Below, piece after piece: positions 48,111 through 60,971 of a DNA stretch of 64,000 bases (position 1 is the stretch's first letter; each line of letters starts with the position of its first letter). The translations under genes and the position numbers were made by a program. The notes beneath the pieces were generated by a model. It saw only the letters and a program-made list of their open reading frames with translations. It was not told where the DNA came from and ran no database searches. The stretch is from Euryodendron excelsum (Eukaryota; Streptophyta; Magnoliopsida; Ericales; Pentaphylacaceae). The stretch covers positions 8,440,001 through 8,504,000 of the forward strand of contig CM065378.1 of NCBI GenBank assembly GCA_033060915.1, given 5' to 3'.

Positions 48111-50181
48111 CCATTGAATCCAGTAGATTAATTTTTTTTCTTGATTCGTTCAAATTTGGCTTGGTCCAAGTGGTTGATATTGCAACTATGAGTCTCTGAT
48201 AGGATTATAGCAGTCCGAGAATCGGTCAAATTTAGTTCCTTACACGTAATGTTTGATTACTTTACTTGCTTATCGATATTATGATTAGAGACGCAGCGCA
48301 CGTGCATTTTTCTAGCATTACCAAATGACGCGTTGCTTTGAAGTGGTCGAATAGCGGGATGAAATGGTGAATCGAAATCAATGTTGAATTAGCCTAATGG
48401 GTGTTTGATTTACACCCCATATGACAAAGAAACCAAGTAGACGTCACTATCAAAGGAGAAAGAGTGCGTTTTTGTAATTGGATTTGTATCGCTTGAGCGC
48501 ATTAAGGTAATGTTGTGCTAAGCATGTCTTTGTCTAGACACAGCTTGTTGGAAAATAATGGTCATACCCACCAAAGAATTTGCATTTTCATAACATTGTG
48601 ATGCCAAAAACTATGACAAACTCAGCTAAACTTGTTCAATGCATGACTAGGAAAGGCTCACAATTAGTGGACTTTTCTTATAAAAATCTGGCCTGAAGTA
48701 TCAAAGAAACCCGTGCAAGAAAATCCAGATAGGTATCCCAGCTGTGTGAAGTCAACTCTGGAATGAACCATAAACTCAAATGTCTTGGATTCGATTATAG
48801 ATTTAACTGATACATTTGGCTTAGGGGGTGATTGCAACTCTTATTTCACAAAGGTAGGTCCAAAAGGCTCTAAAATTATGTTATGAGTTCGGAACACCAC
48901 GTCATCCTAATAACGTACTCTTATTTTTATGTTTATTTTTATTAAATCAGGCACACCAAGTGAATAAAGTTAACATAGTGTTCCAGAGTATAGTTATCGA
49001 AAAATTCATTTTAAAAGGAAAAACTTGTTTTCGATATCGGTACGAAACTCGTTTGAAAATTTTAAAAAAATATTCTAGATATGGGAAAGAAACGTTCTGA
49101 AAACTCTTGAAAAACTTTTGAAAAACTTTTGGGAGGTTTCTTTGTCGTAAAAAAAAAAAAAAAATTCTTCAACACGTCATTTTTTACTGGGAGCAGTTGG
49201 AAACAAGTTCGACCTGGACTTTTTTCTCTTTGTCAATCTTCTGTTCTCAAAATTCTAAAACAAATCGAACTTTTGCTTAGGCTAATCTTGCACGACCCCT
49301 TCTCCATGGCCTGATTTGGACAACACTTGAAGTCTTGAGAGTGACAGATGTGGGTAGGTTAAATCCCATGGAAAGAATTGTGGGGAAAATGACTTTAATA
49401 CTAGGAAATTAATCTACATTTTGGGAAGGACATTGATGCTACTCAAAAAAAAAATATTTTTTATTGATTTTGCAACAAAATCATAAATGTAGGGGGTGTT
49501 AAAATATGTATGGCATGTATTTGTTTAGGTAAGATTCGACCTAATTGTCAAGGAAAAGAAAAATATTGTGATTTACTATGCAACTCACATGAGGTTGTGG
49601 TTCCATCACAAAGGACTCTGAATTTATCAATTTTTTCTTTATTTTGGGGACGTTTTGCTTATCGTGAGTCTAGTGACTATGGTTTTAACCCAAAAAAAAA
49701 AAAAAGAAAGTTGTCCTTTTTTTTTACTAAATTATCGCGACTATAGCATGTTTTGATCTATTCTCAACAGAACATTTTTTATTTGGCTCTAGCTTTTTTT
49801 TAACATAAATTTCTTTTTTACCTTTTTAAAAGATTTTTAGTTCAGACTTTTGACTTTCTTGAAATTTAATTTTTGACATTTTTAGTATCAATTTATAAAG
49901 TCTTTTAACTTCGTTTTTTTTCCTAAAAATGAAAACTGAATCCTAGTTTACAGAGAAGGTAAAAAAAACTTTGATTCAAAAGATTGCAGGCTTCGATACT
50001 ATTGGGGCCTCTACTATCTATATCTCGTCTTTTCTTTATTTCTTTTCTACCTAAATTCCTTTATTTCTTTTCTCCTAAGCATTGGATTCTCCAAAATCTC
50101 ACCCCCAAGGTAAAGGTCGCAATCACATATTGTATTTAACTTTTACATTGGTTGAAATGTTCCTTTTAATTGCACATCCGG

Positions 50182-50430
50182 TTTTTTTTTTTTTTTTTTA
50201 TGTTCGAATATTCAAGTTAGTTTGCGCGTGCATCAATTAATCTCAAAACTTGCACAGTTTTTCTGTCCTATACAAATTAGATAATTACAAGACTAAAGAC
50301 CTTAGGAGTGGCCTTAGAGAGAGTTGATAGTACCTAAAAAGTTTTAAACTTAAAACCTTAAATAAAGTAAATCCTTAAATCTCAAGTCTTGACCACCAAA
50401 CTATTCACTTTGGGTTGAGAATTTTAGGAA
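50182..50430 (-). mobile_element. SINE-like copy related to the retroposon at 46.6 kb
   Basis: A T18 tract on the left (poly(A) tail on the minus strand) is followed by blocks shared with 46660-46860. These include CTGTCCTATACAAATTAGATAATTAC versus CCGTCCTATACAAACTAGATAATTAC (compared piecewise), then GTTGATAGTACCT, and AAAGTAAATCC. On the minus strand, GGTGGTCAAGACTTGAG resembles an A box and GGTTTTAAGTTT is a decayed B-box position. No clear flanking duplication was found. Confidence 0.5.
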
Positions 50431-50499
50431 AAAGTAGAGAAAGAAATTTGATAGAGCAACAATCTAACAAATCACCTTCGGTTCATATGATGCACATAA

Positions 50500-51610
50500 C
50501 TAGGATTGGCAAAGTAAATCCATAACCACCAACTCGCCCAACTTGTCTATGTTAAATGGGTTTGAATCCAATTAATATGATAAATAAATTGTTATTGGGC
50601 CAGTTACAAAATGTTTATATATAAATGAATTTAAATGAGTTGCCCGACATATTATACACAGTTAAAACAAACCTAAATAAATCCACAACCTAAACCCCCA
50701 ATCCTATTTGGTAATCGGAAAACCACCGACCACTAACCCCCACCAGCCACTGAACTACTAGCCCACCGCCAACTAGCAAACCAGCCACCAAACCACCACC
50801 GGAACACTGACCATCGAAACACCACCACCGACCACTAAACTACCAACCCATCCAGATTTTATAAGGAAGTATTTTCTGACTATTCGGAAGATGCGGTTGC
50901 TGGACATGTCGGAGCCGCGTTAGAGGCAAAAGAACTGCAAGGTGTCGAGACCAGAGAAGTCTTCATCGGAGGGACAGTCTTGTCAGTTCTCTTCTTCTCT
51001 TTCTCTGTCTGACGGAGAAAAAAAGGACGAGCGTCTATGACCATTTATGCCCAGACCCGACGCCAACGCCAACACCAACGCTGAGAAATCTTCCAACGTT
51101 GAATCTCCCGTATCTTTTGGATTGGTTATATTGATATTTATATATATAACTATGTATTAAAAAATATATATATATATATATTATCTTTTGTAAATTTTAT
51201 ATTAATATTTTTAGTAATAAGTTAAATAAAAAAACAAATTGTTATTTTTTAGGTTACTAAATACGTTTTCTGTTTTTATTTTTTTATTAAAAAAAACAGA
51301 ACACAAAAAATTAACAACAAAAACAAACAACAAAAAATAAAGACTAACAGTGTTACTAAACAGTCCTTTATTAGAGGTAAGCATTAAATGAGTCTAAATT
51401 ATGTCAAAAAAAATAAGAACAATATAAAAATTATAATAAAGTACATAAATTTAAATAATATATAAACGGGTCAAATTTAAATTTATAGGTTTATATTGAC
51501 CTATTAGTGACCCGCTCATATTCAAACTGCTTGCTAATTAAACAAGTTTGAATTAAACCCATTTAAACTCAAATCCATTTAAATTTATTCAAACCTGATC
51601 ATTTACCACA
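50500..51610. mobile_element. Possible nonautonomous DNA element with inverted subterminal parts
   Basis: TTAAATGGGTTTGAATCC (about 50553) is echoed in inverse near 51545-51575 (GAATTAAACCCATTTAA). The outer ends GGATTGGCAAAGTA and the reverse complement GTGTGGTAAATGA are loosely similar. The interior holds a CCACC-rich stretch (50690-50850) and a GC-richer stretch (50880-51110) that differ from the surroundings. No transposase is seen, and the boundaries are uncertain. Confidence 0.3.
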
Positions 51611-52457
51611 CTACACGTAACAACAGCCTCATGTAAATCTAAACCCGCCTCATGTAAAGTAATAGGTCTTGGATTCAACCCTCTATGGCTAAACTCCTAA
51701 GATTTTTCAAGCTTACTTAAGCCATATTGTGTTGACCTAAACTTTCACATGTTAGAAACACCAAAACAATCGCACATAAACTGGAAGCGTAAGGTTGCAT
51801 ACATCTGAATGGAACTAGTTATGATTCATCAAGTCCACGGATGTAGAGAGTCCAGATTGCAAAATGGGTAGGAATGGTGTGTAGGAATCTACCGCACCCC
51901 AACCTCCTAGTGTTTTTTTGCTATGTTAAACTTTTGAAAGAAAAAGGCGGACCCAGAACATAACATGTTGTTTGGGGGGCTATCAGCACATCACAATTCT
52001 TAATTTGGTTCACAGACAAAGGTCCATTGTGATGGGGCCCACCACAGAATCCACGCGATCACAATTCCAAGAGATTGAGGATTTGTACCTCCATAAGAAA
52101 GAGAGTCTTGTGGGTTTGTTCCTCCGTAAGAAAGAAAGAAAGAAAGAAAGATTGATTTGTATCTCTAAGATTGTCTTTTTGTTCACTTTTTTTCATTTTT
52201 TTTTTGTTTTTCACTAAAAATTTATATTTCAAACAATGCGTTATTAGTTGGTTCAATGAATAAAAATTCAAATTTTTTGGCTCAATATTTAGATTTAAAT
52301 CTCCATAATCGCTTTGTGGGACTAAACATATATACTTTTTTAACATTTAGTGCGCACGATAGGAACTACATCAACTTTAGCGCAATAGAGTCTATCGCAA
52401 ATGACTTTGTGATGCTGAAAAATAATAGCTCTGGCAAATGTTTGGAGTAACATATCT

Positions 52458-52603
52458 ACATATCCACTTTACGTACTAAAAAAAAAAGTCTTGTGATTCA
52501 TGCCAAAATTATACATACATGCGTAGCTATACATATCCACTTTAAGTACTAAAAAAAAAAGTCTTGTGATTCATGCCAAAATTATACATACATGCGTAGC
52601 TAT
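52458..52603 (+). repeat. 73-bp tandem duplication
   Basis: ACATATCCACTTTACGTAC begins at 52458 and ACATATCCACTTTAAGTAC at 52531. The two 73-bp units differ at about one position, so the duplication is recent. It is followed by a CGTA then TGTA tetranucleotide repeat (about 52604-52636). Confidence 0.92.
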
Positions 52604-52640
52604 ACGTACGTACGTACGTATGTATGTATGTATGTATATA
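52604..52640. repeat. CGTA/TGTA compound microsatellite
   Basis: About four CGTA units followed by about five TGTA units. The switch is what CpG deamination of an original CGTA repeat would produce. Confidence 0.9.
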
Positions 52641-55429
52641 ATACATGTTATAGAAATAAATTTTTGTAAAAAGATTTCATATAAAATAATGCTATTGTTT
52701 GTGTTTTTTTATTTTCAACCAAAACAGCTATCATTTTGACTCATAATTATTAAGATACCAGTATTGGCATATAAGTCAATCCAACAAAGTAAGTTACCGC
52801 CATGTTTGTTCAAGGGATAAGATTAGGAGATAAGTAATGTAATGGGATAATGGATGAAGTTAGGTGCATATATATTCCATAGGATAAAATTTCTAAAGGA
52901 CAGAGATTTTTTTTAACTTGGGTTGTTGGAATTCCTCCTGTGTATGTGGTAGCACACCAAGCTGCCACTTATTAAAATTGTATTATTAATTTATTTATAT
53001 TCTATCTAGATTTTAAATACCAATCATGAGATTATTATATGTCTAAAAAATATTCAAATAAAAATAAATACATAAATATATAGCGAAATGACATATTTTT
53101 ACATACAAAATGCTGTAGGAATTCTTACCCAAGTGAGAGGAAATCTATGTCCACTTCTAATTGAGATGTCTTGTACACTCTCTCTATATATATTTTAATG
53201 TCAGTGTTATACTATATTTAGTAGTACTGAGATAAAAGTTGGAATAAAATAAAGACAATTAAATATGACTCTTAGAATAAAGAAGGGACAAATCGGACCC
53301 TCCGGATATGGTTTACCATTTCCGGTTGGTGTATCCCATGATATCTTCCATCCCAAACGGGGACATGCAGCCCCACGGGATTGGAAATTCAATCCCCCCT
53401 CCAATAATAAATGTTCTAAATTTTGTCCTCCCCATGTCCTTACAATAATTTAATCAAAAAAATTGAAGATGAAGCTGAAATTTAGTTTTAAACTTGGGAT
53501 AAAAAAAATTTAGAAATCTGAAGCCAAAGTCAGGCTGGCATCTATATTCCCTATATAAAGAAAATGTGAAAAACAAGGAAGTTGGGGGAATATATACCTT
53601 TGAAAAAGACACTTTTTTTTCCTTTGCGATCACAAGAAGGAAAGAAGGATGTTGTGGTACACATGATTAGAAAATGGTTTCTCTATTAAAATATATCCAG
53701 ATGTTAAGATTCAAATCTTGCAAACTTTAACTTTCTCTAAAGCACCAAAAAGATCTTTAAAATGTTTAATTAACTCCAACTTGAGCATATGAATTGTAGA
53801 GCATGCACCAGAGTGGTCAAACAATGTCTAAATAATATAAACATAAGCAAGTCGGTATGCATATATGCTTCAAATATAATAGCAAATGGTTATGTACAGT
53901 CTCTGACTCTATGCAACTATACATGCATATACAGTTGTATACATAGATACTCTAAAAGGATAAATCAGTACACAGGGCTCGACTCTTAATATTATTGACT
54001 CTTGAGAGAGTTCGGATGTATTGTACGAGCAATCTAATATACGAGGCTCCCACCATTACAGGTCTGAAAGAGTCAAATGTATATTATCTTAAAAGTTAAA
54101 AGTCCCGTATATGTAATGAAGCAAGGTAGGTTACTCCCATGAATTGGATGTTGCTTCCTATGTAGCTGGATCCTAGCTGGCCAATATTTGAATACAAAAA
54201 ATAAGTAAATAACAATATTTGACCATGTTTTAATTTAATTTAAAGGTTTCTATACCCCAATCATAAAAGACTTGTCTAATTTGACAAAATAAAGTATGAG
54301 CAGCATAGCATATTCATTGTCATTTGTTTTTTTCATTCTTCGGAAAAAATATTCATTGGCATGCACTCCTTACTAAAGCCTAAACGCATCAGTACTAATT
54401 CCAAAGGTCTTTAGTCGATTTAAAATTGTCTAGGTCAACCAATGTAGACTTTACAAATTCTTAAAAAAGCAACAAGGATTTGATTTTATTTGCAAATTTT
54501 TTTAGATGAATATAAGAACTTATTAAAAACAAAGCGTTAGACAGTACTAATTGATAAGTACCTTTTAAAAGACTCATATTTAGTGGTACAATATTATCAA
54601 TTACTACTCCCAAAATTAAGCTTTACAATAGGGCCCATAGAAAATAAAAATCATAACAGAAGCGGTAAAAAAATCAAAGGGTGCTTTTTCCTTTCACTAC
54701 CGGCTCATACTACTGCATGAAGTTAGTTCGCAGTTTGTAAAACTTCGAGTATAGAAGGATTGTGTTTGAAAAAGTTCTAGAACCATTGGTGAAAACATTG
54801 GCTTAAAATTGAACTTCAATTTGACTTATTTTTAATGTTTGGAGTAAAATTCTGGAATTGAAAATATTTTTTTTAATGTCAACGAAAGCTAGTATTGAAA
54901 ATTCATTAAAAAAAATTAAAATTGCTCATTTGTTATTACATTTCTTCTTAGTTCTGTCAAAAAGAACCAAACTTTTGAAAAATGTTTTGTGCTCACAAAC
55001 CTTTGATAGGAGAGAGATGAGAAAACTGAATAAATACAAAAGACCATAACTAAATACAGTTGCAATATACTTATCATCACAAATACAAAATAATACTCTA
55101 TTTAATGGAAGGATTTTATTTTTCTTTTGTTTCTTAAAAAATAGTTACCCAGCTATGTCCTTCGTCTAAACAAAAAAAAATGGGGAAAAAGAGTACATGG
55201 TTAGAAATTTATTTTTATGAATTAACTAAATTAACCCTCTATTTCAATATATTTCTCTATAATTTTGGGATACCTTTGTACAAAATTGTCTTGTCAAAAG
55301 ACAAAACTACCCTCCTATGGAATCACTCTAATTACTAAGTTTTTTTCGGTTCTTTCTTTTTGTCTAAAGTTTTTCTTTTCTTCATAATAATTTTCTTGGC
55401 AGACAACTTTTTTTTTTATATATATTAAC

Positions 55430-55674
55430 AGCCTGTGTTGGAACTTGGAAAAGGAAAGGGAAAATCACTGTTTGCTTTTATTTTCCTGTTTGATTCTACT
55501 TAGGATAAAAAGAAAAAAGAAAATGTGAAAAAAGAAAGAAAAAAGGAAGGAAAAAATTTAAATCCCTCTCATTTCTTTCCTTTTATTTTTCTCCTATTTT
55601 CTTCACAAAACTAAATAAAGAAGGAAAAATATTTTTTTTTTTCTTCCCTTCGCTCTGCTAAGTTCCAAGCAGGC
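55430..55674. mobile_element. MITE-like element, AGCCTG...GGAACTT ends
   Basis: AGCCTGTGTTGGAACTT on the left and AAGTTCCAAGCAGGCT on the right are inverted with one indel and one mismatch, about 245 bp apart. An A/G-rich left half can fold onto a T/C-rich right half. The ends match those of the element at 31703-32103. No clear target duplication is visible. Confidence 0.55.
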
Positions 55675-57391
55675 TATAAAAAAACTCTCTAAACAGGTCA
55701 TATTGACCCACTTCTTTACAATAAATTCCTAATATTTTAAGACTCGTTTGATACCACTTTTTCGCTTAATTTTTTTAAATTTATATGTAAAAAAATTAAG
55801 TTTTTTTTAAATATTTTTTTTTATTTTTTTACTTATATTTAACTCATAAAAATAAAAAAAAATTTTAACTTTTTTTCTTGTAAATTAAAAAACTTTAAAA
55901 AAAAAAAAACTGGCTAGTAAGTTAAATTTTCAGAACGGCAAGTGAAATAGAACCCAAATGTCCAACTTCACTATTCAACCAAGGGTCCTAGGCCTAGTGT
56001 CAAGGTAGGCCGATGTGTCAATTCTATTCCCAAAGCAGGAACCCACGCACCGTACTGCGCAAAACATGGCCTTTCTGTTTCATTGGTAATAGTTCCTCCA
56101 CGTGATTAAAGTCTGCCTGCCAGCTAATATTATAAATATTAAATGAAGAATTCAGACGTTTGTGTGGACCTTATAATAAAATTAAATAAAAATTTATCCT
56201 ATTAAGATAAAATTTATGATCAACATAAGTAAAAGATAAGAGCGCCATATTTGACTGACGTAATTTAAGTGGGTTGAGTCTTAACTTGAAAATTTTACCA
56301 TACCAACATTATAGACTGCTAAAATTAAATTTTTATGCAACTATTTATATAGCGTTTGATTAGGAGTGAGGGCATTTATTTTTCTCTGTAAATAAGTCAA
56401 CTTAAAATAAAAATTTAAGAATAACTGTATTCGGTTAATGTCAAGATAACTTATTCCAAATGGAATTTGTTGTATAAAAACAAATACATGATAAAATGTA
56501 TAACAAAATATTACAAAATAAGAATTTTAATTAGAGGGATTGAATTGCCGGCAGTTTCAAAAAAGAGACACATAACTGTGATAAGAAAAATTATAGTCTT
56601 AAGGACGACTATGTGGTTTTCCTTCACTTGCAAGAGGGCAAGTCAAGAGTATATGAATAGAGAAGAAAAGCCAAATTACCCTCCAAAACATAAGATTTAG
56701 TTTCCCCCAAGACATTAATGTTTATAAATATTTTTATTTATTTATTTTTTAAAATCTCACTCTGCTTATTATATGATAACAGAGATACAAATAGTTGAAA
56801 AAGATATAAGTTGTACTAAGGCTTGTAAAAGGTCGGTTTGGAAATATTCGTGGGTCGTGAGTTACAGCTGTCCATGCCTAGGCTTTCAAACGGTTTGGTA
56901 CGGGATGATGGAAAAATATTCGATAGTTAGGTAGCATGTGCCATTATGGTAGTCCTTATATTATAATCTTTACATCTTTGAAATTCTAAATCCTGAATTA
57001 TCTAGCTTAATGTATGTTAACCCTTTAAATTAATGATCTTTATCTGCAAAGTAGTAAGAGCATAAGGTAAAAGAACATAAGATATAATGAAAAAATCCAA
57101 ATCGAAAAAAAATTGCATTTACCAGCGAGCTAAATACTATTAAAAATAGTTTATACAAGACAAACTTATAATTATAATATCGAAACTCTACAAATGTCGT
57201 TCAAATCTCACGAACTCTAGTTAAAACTTTTTTGCTCGACTCTTTGAGTTTTTGTTCTTTCAATTCTCAACTCTAACCCGAATCACTACGGAGTTGTTCA
57301 TCACCTTCAAAATCCACTAAGATAATTTCGCAGATTGTTTTTTAATTATTCGACCAATGAATCAATGCTCTATGAAAACTCATAAGACTCA

Positions 57392-57396
<5 letters not shown>

Positions 57397-57426
<30 letters not shown>
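57397..57426. repeat. TC microsatellite
   Basis: About 15 uninterrupted TC dinucleotides. Confidence 0.85.
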
Positions 57427-57429
<3 letters not shown>

Positions 57430-60074
57430 TATTGCTCTAAACCGCAATCTCTATCTTTGAGTCTCTTAGTATATAAATCTGATTCATCATTGAGAGTTGT
57501 ACCTCAAGTCCAATTCTTCGCCCCGGGCCCACCGAGCAATATATATTTCTCACCATTTAAGTCCTGAACACCACTTTAATTGGTTGGCAAATAATTGGCT
57601 CAAGAATTCTTATGTATATGACATTTAAGCTTAGTTGAACTGTTCACCCATACTAATCTCTTCAAGTTAACTCAATCCAACTTCAAGTTGGCTCAATCCA
57701 CCATAGCTCAATCCACATTCAATCCTTACAAAGAGTGAAGCTCTTTGTATCTCTGTTCATGTTCTGTAGACATGAGCTGGATGTCTAACGTCTCTGAATC
57801 TATAGAGAAGTTGCTCCAAATGTTTGCTCGATCCAATTCACTTTTCGCTTGATCCAATTGTTCAATATTTGATTATATTTAGACCACCTTGATGTTCTTA
57901 ACTCTATGATTACATAGAATGTGAAAAGCATACATTACAATGAAAGATTTTGTTCACTTATTACCAAAATGATCCTAACACATCTAATATATGTATTTAG
58001 TGGGTTTTACATTATAAAGTTCAAATCTTAAAAACTTTCTTTATGATGTGAGGGAATCTTAGCCAAGGCAAAGTCTTTAGCACTCACCCGCAGCAAGTAA
58101 ATTGTACTAAAAACTAGCAAGCAATCCCAACCCACTAGCCTTGAGTTAAACACAAGTCATCCAGGCAAGGAGTCGAGCTACAGTTTGACTTCATACAACT
58201 CAATAGTTCACTCTTAAGAGTGCTTCTAAGAAGACTCAAACCCAAGAACCACTGACATAAACTTTAGTCTACTGTAAATTACTAAAACCTTATAACAATA
58301 TAATTAAAGGAAAATTCTACTGCAAAATTTATTGTAAAACTTTCAATTCTCTTGTTAGATATATTTAAGAGAGCGGGATAATAATGGTCTAGTCTTAAAT
58401 TAATGGTAAAATTGTTTTATTATGTCTTATAACATCATAACAATACATGGGGTAACTAACCATTGGTTTAAATTAGAATTTGAGCATTTGATCATTTGAG
58501 TTTAATAATTTGATAAAAATTAGCTCTTAGTTCACCAATATAAAAATTACAGCAGATTTTGTGTACCTAACTAAAGGAATTGTGAAAAAATAGTATATGA
58601 AAAAAGCCATTCCACATTAAAAAAGAATCGGCCTATATTGCTACTATTTTGATTTTTATAACTCGTTTGGATTTATCTTTCTTATAGCTTGTTTGAATGT
58701 AGCTTTATTGAGTCTCTGTTTGTTTGTTTGCATGTAGCTTTATTGAATCTAAATAAGTTTAGATTTGCTTGTTGGACTCTAGCATTCATTGGTTGTCCTT
58801 AATTTTAAACTCTGGCTAAAAGAACCTGATTATTGCTTTCTATATTGGCAAAACATTGTTTCTTCTTTTATTTTAAGTAATGCTATACAATAAAAATATA
58901 TATACATAATGACATAAAGAATAAGAGTCTTTCATCATCGACGTTCATATAGTTTAGTGCTATAAAGTTAGTTGCTCTAGTTTCTCCGTTGCTAAATTCT
59001 TAAGTTTATCTCCCAATGATAGGTTTATATTTGATTTTTGTGTTTATTATGGTTGTTGAATTTTCTCAGAGAGATACACGAGTGTTCTAATATGTTTCTT
59101 ATGGTATAACTATTTTATATTAATTGACAAAAAAATATGAATAAGTGTCTTTCATTTAAAATAAAATTTCTATCATGATAAGATAAATTGTAACGTATTT
59201 CTTTAGTATACATTTTAAACATATTTAGATTATTAATATAAAATATTAAAAATTATAAATACTGAAAATATAATTTTTAAAATGTACTATGTTAGCAAGA
59301 TAAGATATTTTTCCTATCATTGTCCTTATTTTGAGATTTGGGTGCGAAAACCGATGAGATTTCTCACGGGAAGCACCGCCTATGCAACGATTAAAAAACT
59401 AAAAATACTTAAATATAAATAAATGCTGTTGTTTTTTTTTTTGTAATCTTGTTGTTACAGTCTTGCCTTCCGCATGGAAAAAAATCTAGAAGTAAAGAGA
59501 GACGATAGCTATCAGATTTTCTTATGTATTATTTATTTTATTAAATATTTTTATTAATAGTAATTTTATATTTTTAATATAATAAAACATTATATTACTA
59601 TATGATAAAAATAAGTATTAAACAATTATTACTATTTAACTACTAAATTTTTTAACACGCTCACTTTCTCCTTTTTTTTCCTCTTATAATAATTCTTTTA
59701 ACCGGTACATAACTAGTGTGTTTTTTTTGGAACTGTTAAATTGAAAGCAAATTTCTCTAATTTTATAATTCAATTAATTAAAATTTTACGAAATTCCAGT
59801 TTGAATTAATTGTAATGATATTAAAATACAAATCAAATTATTACTATTAAACATTTACATAAAATTTTATAATTAAACAAACAAATAACTAATTACTTGT
59901 TATGTTAATTATATTTATTTTAAATACTATAAAATATATTCATGCTGTCAAGATATTTTTACAAACCGGCCCGACGAGACGAATTGGTTACTTAAAGCTC
60001 CCTCTCTGCTTATTCGCTCTTAAAGTCCTAACATTTTTCTCTGTATATATTCTTTTTTCCTGTTCGTTTTGTCT

Positions 60075-60140
60075 CTCTCTTCTTCTCTCTCTCTCTCTCT
60101 CTCTCTCTCCACACAATTCACACACTCTCTCTCTATAAAA
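60075..60140 (+). promoter_or_regulatory. Promoter candidate: CT tract and TATA box
   Basis: A CT-rich tract (about 60072-60108 and 60123-60133) leads into TATAAAA at 60134-60140. CT-rich stretches near the start site are common in plant promoters. Transcription would start about 25-35 bp downstream, near 60165-60175, leaving a long leader before the ATG at 60972. This is an inference from position and motif. Confidence 0.5.
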
Positions 60141-60267
60141 CTCAGCGTACCCATTCTTTATTATCCTTCCTACCTCTGGCCGTTTTTCTCTCTATTTATT
60201 ACTGTTACTTGTTTGAATCCTCCTTTAGGGAGGAGCTTAACCATAGGCTACTCTACAGCTCGCTGAG

Positions 60268-60944
60268 GTATGAACACACTCTCTCTCGCGTGTCTGGAAA
60301 TGAGTTGATGAACCCTATGCGGTGCTCTGCTTTTTGGTAATTTTTTGGCAAAAATCAAGTTTGAATCTTCAGCAATTCTTTTTCGCCTTCATGACTGTTT
60401 TTCCTATAATTTGTGAGAACTTTGCACTTCCACTGTTGCTTTTGACTCTCTATGCAGGAGAGTTTTTCTCCTAATTTAATTTTGAAACAATTTCCCTCCA
60501 ATATTTGCTTCTACAGCTTGTATTTGGTTTGAGATTGATGTATTTCATCACAGATCTGTGAGTAAATCCCAGAAATCAATTTTTTTTTAGAAGAAATCAA
60601 CTAATCGAATTTCCAAAATTTTTTTCTCTCTGTTCTGCGACGTACTTCTTGGTAAAGATTTGGTTTTTGTTGTGGATCTGAGTCGTTCGATTTCGAATTT
60701 TAGGTACATGCCAGTTTGTTTTGTTGATTTTATCGACCCTTTACTGTTTTCTAGCTAATAGGTCAAGTATTATCGGCCGGCGATTTTTTGTATTATTTAG
60801 TACTTTGACCAGATCTCGATCTGCGACTGTTCATATCTCTCAGATCTGTTCATCGAATTCAGAAAGATCAAAATTTCTGTCTTTATTTTTCACGGATCTA
60901 TGCATTTGTCTTGAAGCTTTTTGGTTCGTTCTTTTGCGAATCAG
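60268..60944 (+). other. Possible 5'-UTR intron
   Basis: A good donor (GCTGAG|GTATGA, GT at 60268) and a T-rich stretch ending in an AG at 60943-60944 (CGAATCAG|GCG) would remove a roughly 680-bp leader intron. An alternative acceptor is TTTTAG at 60703. Long T-rich sequence with no coding supports an intron. The exact ends are unproven. Confidence 0.4.
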
Positions 60945-60971
60945 GCGTTGTGCGTACTAGATCTGAAGAAG

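Larger units (their letters stand above)
45929..60000. other. Intergenic region with scattered small repeats
   Basis: Apart from the elements listed separately, no gene or RNA could be supported here. The sequence is very AT-rich, especially 58.8-59.9 kb, with T/A runs and short CT or TA microsatellites. A patch with repeated 'ctcaatccaac' phrases lies near 57660-57720. All open frames are short and show no domains. Confidence 0.5.

Noticed and set aside
59902..60266. Frames of 78 and 65 residues before the host gene
   Set aside because: They run through the CT microsatellite and TATA box of the promoter and are low-complexity.
60721..60960. Upstream 79-residue frame as part of the host protein
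   Set aside because: Different frame from the gene, T-rich and without conserved motif; better explained as leader intron.
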